Source: Deinococcales bacterium (GTDB taxonomy: Bacteria; Deinococcota; Deinococci; Deinococcales; JAAFIG01). Taken from it: a DNA stretch of 36,558 nucleotides. The DNA lies in assembly GCA_025359505.1 (NCBI GenBank), contig JANYHH010000036.1, forward strand, positions 1 to 36,558, given 5' to 3'. This document shows positions 31,756 to 36,558 of the stretch, piece by piece. The position numbers and the translations under genes were made by a program. Positions within the stretch are counted from its first letter, which is position 1. Every line of letters begins with the position of its first letter. Below the pieces are notes generated by a model. It did not search any database. It was not told the DNA's origin and saw only the letters and a program-made list of their open reading frames with translations.

Positions 31756-34700
31756 GGTCGCACATCTGTAATGAAGTAATTTACGTTATCTTGAGATTTA
31801 ACAATGGCATTTGTTCTTAATGCCTCTTTTAAGTAGCCTAAGTAAGCACTGTCGCGTGAACTTGAAATCGTTTGATTCTCCTGTCCGGCGTTCAGTAATA
31901 CCCAGCGTAGTGTTGTGTAAATCTCCTCGAGTTTCAGTTTGAGTGTCGCACAGTCCTCATTACTCCAACTTGCGTTGTTTGATTTACCGTGCAAAGTAAC
32001 GAGTGAGCGTAAGATAAAATTATCGTAATTTCGATGAGACATTCTAATTTTAGTAGAATGGATTACTCGAGAGAATGTTCGCTTAGGATTGCTATTATAA
32101 GCACGCTTTAGCCTATTTTGCACTTCATCGTCAGCATTTGCCAGATTATCGGCAGAGTTTGCTAACTCTGTCAAGTTGAATTTCATGTCCATGTGTCGAT
32201 TACAATTTGGATCGTTAGAAAGCATTAGTTTACGAAGTAAGCCATCTTTTTTCCAAAGGTTGTCTGGAATGATATGGTGAAGATCAGATTTTCCTTCCAT
32301 GAATCGACGGTAACGTAAGCCTGTATTAAAATCAGCATAGTATTCATCAAAACTATCAAAATTTTGATCATGCAGATCAGCCGAAACGCGCTCGCTAAAA
32401 AACTTCTTGTAAATCAGATCATGCGCGATTCTATTGTTGAAATCGACAGGCCTTGCTTTTGGATTACCCGCCTGACTCACCCGCACGAACCCCTGCCCTC
32501 GAGCAACCACTGGTGTCTTCAACTGATACTCAGTGTATGCCGATAATTTCCACCTTCCAGTTTCCTTATTCGTTTCCAGCAACGGAATTCTATTTCGGCA
32601 ATCGGTTTCAGATTCCGCGTTAAATTCCGGATTATCGCAGTACGCATACCCATGCCACGCTTCGTAAGTACTGGTCACTTTAGGCTTCGGATACTTTCGT
32701 CGCGCTGGTAAATACCCACTCGCGAAGTTCCACGCTCCGTTCAAACCCGCGAACTCACCAGTAACTGTATCAATTCCCAACTGGCCGCCGCCACCACCAA
32801 TACCGACGAAATTCGTCATGACCTCCTCGAAGTTTACCGACGCTTTTCTCGCCAATGCGTCACATATCACTAAACCACGATCAGGCACTTTCTTATTACC
32901 CATCAAGCGGTCGCAGTACGAGTATGACTCATCCTTATCGTCCTGCTTCACCAACTCGCCGCACCCTTTCTTCACCAATTTATTCACCAATGGTGGCAAA
33001 CGCTGCGGCAGCTCAGGGAGCGGCGCGGGCGATGGTGCACCGACCGGTGGTGCTCGAGCATCGTCAATGGTGGACGGCAGCACTCGAGTATCCACGAATT
33101 TGTTCAGCACCATGCCCAACGTCATTGTCATCGGAGCGCGAGGGCGAACGACATTGGCAAGCGTCTCTAAATCGGTTTGCAGACCATACGTCACTTGCTT
33201 GTACAACATTTTATCGGCGATCCCCATCACGCAATCCTTACTCAACTGAATGATGTCTCTGCCGTTAATCTCCCAGAAGCGCCGCATCTGAAACAAGATG
33301 TCATCCACAGAAATATCACCGCGCCCAGTCATCTTCTTGAGTACCTTCTCAAAATTCATCTGGCACGACGCCCGGCACTGCGAAACGGCTTTCGCCACGC
33401 CCTCAGTCAGCGTCTTCATCCGCGCGATGATGACTTCAGCGCTCTGCTTAGAGCGCACCAGCGGATTGATCGCTCGCTCGAGCAGTTTGACGAACGAACC
33501 CGCCGCTCCTCGATTTCCAGGAACGCGCTCCATCGCCTGCACCGCCTGTTTCGCCACCGCTAACTCGGCATTGATAAGCTGTTGTCCGCCCAGGTACTGC
33601 AACCCAGCCGGGGTGATCCCACGCATTCGGAAACTGCCCCGAGCCGCGAGGTCTATGCCCAGTTGAGCAACGGAACCCAATATGCCAATAACGTCGCACG
33701 TGCCGTCTGGATCGCCAGACGCTTTGCCGATACACTCGGATAGCTGCTCGATGATAGTGATCATGCTTCCAATGACTGGGATGAGCTTGATGGAATTGTA
33801 GGTCGCCTTGAGGTATCCCAAGCTCAGGTCGCGCAGTAATCGAATGTTGCGTGCATCGTCAAACATAAAAATCTTGCCGTCTGGCGAGGCTTGCAACGCA
33901 TCCTCAAGATCCGGGTAACTGCTTTCAGGCACGCTTTCAATACCTTTGGGGGCTTCGTGGCTCGTATCAATCGTTGAGCAACCGTACAGCGCGTAACCAG
34001 TCAGTGCGCCGATGCCATCGAAATCGCTGCTGTAACAATCCGGTTGACCATATGGCGTGGTCACGTTCGTACCCCACAGCAGCATTTTGTTCAACTCTAA
34101 GCGTTGTCCGTTATCATCCCCAGCTAGGAATGCGTTCGGGTTAATTTTAACTTTGATGTTTGCGCGTCCATTGATCATCACGCAATCACCGCAATCGCTC
34201 GCGCCAACGATGTCAGCGAACTTCGCGTTGAATAAGCCGTTAGCGTTCTCCATTAACGCACCTTGACCATCCACAGCAAACACGGGCACGTTGAGTTCCA
34301 TCTGCCCTTGATTCAAATCACTTCGGCGCATTCGCACCTGCAACAGCAGTTCTTCCCTACCGCCGTTTTTGACGCGTTCCAGCTCCACCATTTTGAAATC
34401 TGGGTCAGCGGTGTAACCATCGCCTGCGATAAAATTATCGGGCAGCAGGGTCATCACTACCCTAGGCACACGCAGTTCTTTGAACGCGTCAAAGCGCACA
34501 CGTTGCCAAAAGCGGCTGCTCGTAACCAGCAGTTCTTGATCGCTGCGGGCTGAAACTGGGAAGCTACGCATCGTCATCAGAACGCATAGCACGCTGTCTG
34601 ATGGGATGAACGAAGGGTCTTGGAACAGCGTCCAAGGATCGTAGACCGTCCCGCTTCCAAAACCGAATAGCGGTGGTGGCTGTTGAGGTAAGGAATTTTC

Positions 34701-35006
34701 ATCGAAAAACAATTGACTGGGGAGTTGCAGAGAGCTGCCGTCCGGTCTCGTCCAGTAAGCTCGAGTGCTTCGGCAAGGAACCTTGGCGAAGTTATTGCCT
34801 TGATCCCAAGAATTCCAACGCACTCCGAAAATTCGCACCGCTTTGCTGGGTTGATGCATGACATATGGGAAGTAAGTGTCTATGACCGGCACGCCTGGCG
34901 CGATCTCATCAGGCGGTATGGGCGTCGGTTCAATTGCAGGCGGGTCTGAGCGTTGAGCACCACTGCGGTTAGACCCGTAAGTCGGGTAATCAATCCCGAT
35001 TCGCAT
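31752..35006 (-). CDS. Polymorphic toxin, C-terminal part with LHH/AHH-type nuclease domain
   Basis: This 1084-residue frame is the downstream part of a larger gene; it continues in the same frame as the upstream piece, split only by the TGA at 35139-35141. Its nominal ATG (35006) has no ribosome-binding site. The upstream 44 codons complete a PKD domain. The long middle has scattered Cys pairs, a hydrophobic segment (LIPVIGSMITIIEQ) and a Gly-rich stretch. The last about 180 residues contain D908-L-H910-H911-I-I-P, the core of LHH/AHH nucleases of the HNH/Endo VII superfamily, followed by N/H-rich sequence. A probable immunity gene overlaps its end. The DNA is AT-richer and has only seven CTCGAG sites in 3.3 kb. 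Target and delivery route are unknown. Confidence 0.65.
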   Translation of the reverse strand: MRIGIDYPTYGSNRSGAQRSDPPAIEPTPIPPDEIAPGVPVIDTYFPYVMHQPSKAVRIFGVRWNSWDQGNNFAKVPCRSTRAYWTRPDGSSLQLPSQLFFDENSLPQQPPPLFGFGSGTVYDPWTLFQDPSFIPSDSVLCVLMTMRSFPVSARSDQELLVTSSRFWQRVRFDAFKELRVPRVVMTLLPDNFIAGDGYTADPDFKMVELERVKNGGREELLLQVRMRRSDLNQGQMELNVPVFAVDGQGALMENANGLFNAKFADIVGASDCGDCVMINGRANIKVKINPNAFLAGDDNGQRLELNKMLLWGTNVTTPYGQPDCYSSDFDGIGALTGYALYGCSTIDTSHEAPKGIESVPESSYPDLEDALQASPDGKIFMFDDARNIRLLRDLSLGYLKATYNSIKLIPVIGSMITIIEQLSECIGKASGDPDGTCDVIGILGSVAQLGIDLAARGSFRMRGITPAGLQYLGGQQLINAELAVAKQAVQAMERVPGNRGAAGSFVKLLERAINPLVRSKQSAEVIIARMKTLTEGVAKAVSQCRASCQMNFEKVLKKMTGRGDISVDDILFQMRRFWEINGRDIIQLSKDCVMGIADKMLYKQVTYGLQTDLETLANVVRPRAPMTMTLGMVLNKFVDTRVLPSTIDDARAPPVGAPSPAPLPELPQRLPPLVNKLVKKGCGELVKQDDKDESYSYCDRLMGNKKVPDRGLVICDALARKASVNFEEVMTNFVGIGGGGGQLGIDTVTGEFAGLNGAWNFASGYLPARRKYPKPKVTSTYEAWHGYAYCDNPEFNAESETDCRNRIPLLETNKETGRWKLSAYTEYQLKTPVVARGQGFVRVSQAGNPKARPVDFNNRIAHDLIYKKFFSERVSADLHDQNFDSFDEYYADFNTGLRYRRFMEGKSDLHHIIPDNLWKKDGLLRKLMLSNDPNCNRHMDMKFNLTELANSADNLANADDEVQNRLKRAYNSNPKRTFSRVIHSTKIRMSHRNYDNFILRSLVTLHGKSNNASWSNEDCATLKLKLEEIYTTLRWVLLNAGQENQTISSSRDSAYLGYLKEALRTNAIVKSQDNVNYFITDVRP

Positions 35007-35138
35007 GTGGTTGCCGCGACCGTTCGCTGCAGTGGCTTCTCTAACGCTGACGTAACGGTGAGCAACATCGATTTGCCCATACCCATCTGTGAGCTTCAGC
35101 GTAACAAAGTACTCGCCCCATGAATTAGGCGTGAATGT

Positions 35139-35141
35139 TCA
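35139..35141 (-). other. In-frame TGA splitting the large toxin gene
   Basis: Reading frames 35139-36558 and 31752-35138 are the same frame. Before the stop the protein reads VEKTGLETA; after it, TFTPNSWGEYFVTLKLTDG, which is the second half of a PKD domain. The stop therefore interrupts a domain rather than separating two genes. A C-to-T change (CGA to TGA) or a sequencing error would explain it. Confidence 0.85.
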
Positions 35142-36558
35142 AGCCGTTTCTAAACCCGTTTTCTCTACGACTGGAACGCAATCGCCTTGTTCCACATCGC
35201 CTTCGGTCTTGTGTTGAATGCGGCAGGCACTCCACTCGAATTTCGCGGTGCGTCCATTTGTAGCGGCAGGAAACCGACTGCTGCTGGCATCGAACGTAAA
35301 CGGCTCGCCTATCGTACCGAAAAGGTTCTTGGTGTCTTGGTTTGGGCCGAACCAATTTGTACCTCTGTAGTTGAACACCGGTCGGTAACTTTTCAGGTCA
35401 ATCACCGGGCGCTCTTCCCAATGCGAGAACCAAGAGCTGTCCAAACCTAAAGTATCAACGCCATCCTCCAACTCAAGATCGGAATCTTCGTCGCTTCGCA
35501 GCGTTCGACTCGAACGGGTTTCCTGCCTGCGATCAACGACCCGTAAGGTGATCTGATACGTTCCAACCTCTGGAAAACGCTCGCGCAGAACCGTTCCCTC
35601 GAGCCTTCGCGCTGTGCGACCGCGCTGATCGGTAATGGCCCACTCGTATTTCAATCCTGGAATGGCAGGCCCAAGATTGACCTCGAGCAGATCGTTGCCT
35701 CGCGTCAAACTGACCCCTTGAAGCAAGTCGGTTAACCTGGGATAGATCGTGACTTGCTCTTGAACACTGTCCTGCTGCATCGCGCCACTCTCGTCTGTCC
35801 GGTTGGTGGTGAGGCGAACGGTATACGTTCCTGGTTGCTCGTATTTGTGTTCGGCGTATTCGCCTTCGTCTTGGTTCCCATCGCCGAAGTCCCATCGGTA
35901 CGAGTCCACATCCTCTTGCGGCGATGCCTCGAAAACAGCGTTCTGGGCGGCGAAAGCAATCGGTGAAAATGTTTGTGGGTCGAACTCTGCTTTCAACGGT
36001 TCTGGTTCAGGGGTGATGTAACCATCGCCAGTATCGACATCGTCGCCACTCCCATTCCCCTCACCCCCGCCACCCGAACCACCGCCCCCACCTCCGCTGC
36101 CGTTCGTATCATCCTGTACGACATGCACGACCGCTAAGCGATCCCTCGCAATCTTCGCTCCCGCATCGTTCACCGCGCTCCCCAGCACCGTGTACGATCC
36201 CAGCTTCCACCCGCTCGAGGCGCTGAGTTTCACACTTGCGCTCGAGGCGTCCCACACGCTCGAGAAAGACACGTTGCACGCACTGCTCTCCTCGAGACTC
36301 CGCGGGACATTGATGCCCTTATCCGTGAAGACTTTGATCGCTCGAGCATTGCTGCTCGGCGCGATCCTCAATTCAAAATTTGGTGGATGTTGGTTACCCG
36401 CTGCGAAATTCCCCCCGACTTTCGCTTTCACTCGAGTACCGTTCAGATTCGCCTGCCCACCAATCGCGTTCTTACCGTTGACATCATTCAGCGTACCCGC
36501 ATCCGTCGCCATCTCGAGCAGATTACCCGCTAAGTCCATGTGCAACCCGCAGCGTTGC
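35139..36558 (-). CDS. PKD-domain N-terminal part of the toxin gene (runs off the window)
   Basis: The frame is open to the window edge, so the true start lies outside; a TTG at 36545 is only nominal. A beta-rich region (about 30-145) is followed by a Gly/Ser linker (149-168). PKD domain 1 spans 185-268 with WDFGDG at 218-223, and a second PKD-like unit spans about 270-352 (YEWAITD and GTYQITLRVVD). The start of a third ends at the in-frame TGA. PKD repeats are extracellular beta-sandwich modules, so this part is probably a surface stalk carrying the nuclease tip. It is rich in CTCGAG at its upstream end (seven in the last 360 bp). As sequenced, translation would yield a tipless fragment. Confidence 0.75.
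   Translation of the reverse strand, partial: QRCGLHMDLAGNLLEMATDAGTLNDVNGKNAIGGQANLNGTRVKAKVGGNFAAGNQHPPNFELRIAPSSNARAIKVFTDKGINVPRSLEESSACNVSFSSVWDASSASVKLSASSGWKLGSYTVLGSAVNDAGAKIARDRLAVVHVVQDDTNGSGGGGGGSGGGGEGNGSGDDVDTGDGYITPEPEPLKAEFDPQTFSPIAFAAQNAVFEASPQEDVDSYRWDFGDGNQDEGEYAEHKYEQPGTYTVRLTTNRTDESGAMQQDSVQEQVTIYPRLTDLLQGVSLTRGNDLLEVNLGPAIPGLKYEWAITDQRGRTARRLEGTVLRERFPEVGTYQITLRVVDRRQETRSSRTLRSDEDSDLELEDGVDTLGLDSSWFSHWEERPVIDLKSYRPVFNYRGTNWFGPNQDTKNLFGTIGEPFTFDASSSRFPAATNGRTAKFEWSACRIQHKTEGDVEQGDCVPVVEKTGLETA

Noticed and set aside
35139-35141. TGA read as selenocysteine or a reassigned codon
   Set aside because: Several confident genes here end in TGA, no selenoprotein context or SECIS-like hairpin was seen, and PKD domains do not use selenocysteine.
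1-36558. CRISPR arrays, tRNA or rRNA genes
   Set aside because: No regularly spaced direct repeats and no tRNA- or rRNA-like sequence were seen; the frequent CTCGAG sites are irregularly spaced.

Overview
This window looks like a bacterial chromosome segment of roughly 58-60% GC (estimated by eye), tentatively from the Deinococcota. The reasons are an MntR-type DtxR regulator coupled to an NRAMP manganese transporter, a Hera-like DEAD-box helicase, a Tat-dependent DUF1800/DUF1501 pair and an IS4-family transposase. None of these is decisive for the taxon. The strongest genome-scale signal is the palindrome CTCGAG. I counted about 75 copies by eye in the first 8.4 kb, near 1 per 110 bp, against about 1 per 3 kb expected from composition.

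Layout: 286-1321 holds a TetR regulator and a small 4-TM protein. 1382-2683 is a BCS1-like AAA ATPase (minus) and 2905-3858 a CobW-type metallochaperone GTPase. 4112-8133 is an overlapping pair of membrane-anchored VWA proteins. 8391-12250 (minus) carries ExoIII followed by DUF1800 and DUF1501 secreted proteins. 12723-14447 is a DEAD-box helicase with a strong promoter, a long 5' leader and a clean terminator. 14728-16341 has a tandem-GNAT protein and a DinB-like protein. 16464-17567 is a ferritin-like/VIT1 (MbfA-type) iron transporter with a Fur-box-like palindrome centred on its start codon. 17654-19087 is a MoxR/BchI-like AAA ATPase, and 19258-20046 is TrpC with an altered ESG motif. 20013-22747 (minus) holds a SmtB/ZiaR-type sensor and a Zn/Cd P-type ATPase with an ArsR-type operator between them. 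22849-24790 (minus) is an unknown gene followed by a soluble VWA protein. 24903-27372 is an mntR-mntH-SRPBCC operon with a DtxR/MntR box inside its promoter. 27392-29428 has a membrane protein/VOC pair and a TspO-like protein.

From 29.4 kb on, the window becomes accessory. There is a motif-free intergenic stretch with long inverted repeats, and then an IS4-family transposase whose ribosome-binding site lies in a leader hairpin. After these come a probable immunity gene and, overlapping it by ATGA, a very large surface or secreted protein gene that runs off the right edge. That gene encodes N-terminal PKD domains, a long middle region and a C-terminal LHH/AHH-type HNH nuclease-like domain, so it reads as a polymorphic toxin with its immunity partner. 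One in-frame TGA (35139-35141) splits it inside a PKD domain. Both CTCGAG density and GC fall towards the toxin tip, which suggests a mosaic gene.

Metal homeostasis is the recurring theme of the core part: Mn import, Fe export/detoxification, Zn/Cd efflux and a CobW chaperone, with three visible candidate operators. Intergenic spaces carry a family of short palindromic elements with compensating stem changes.
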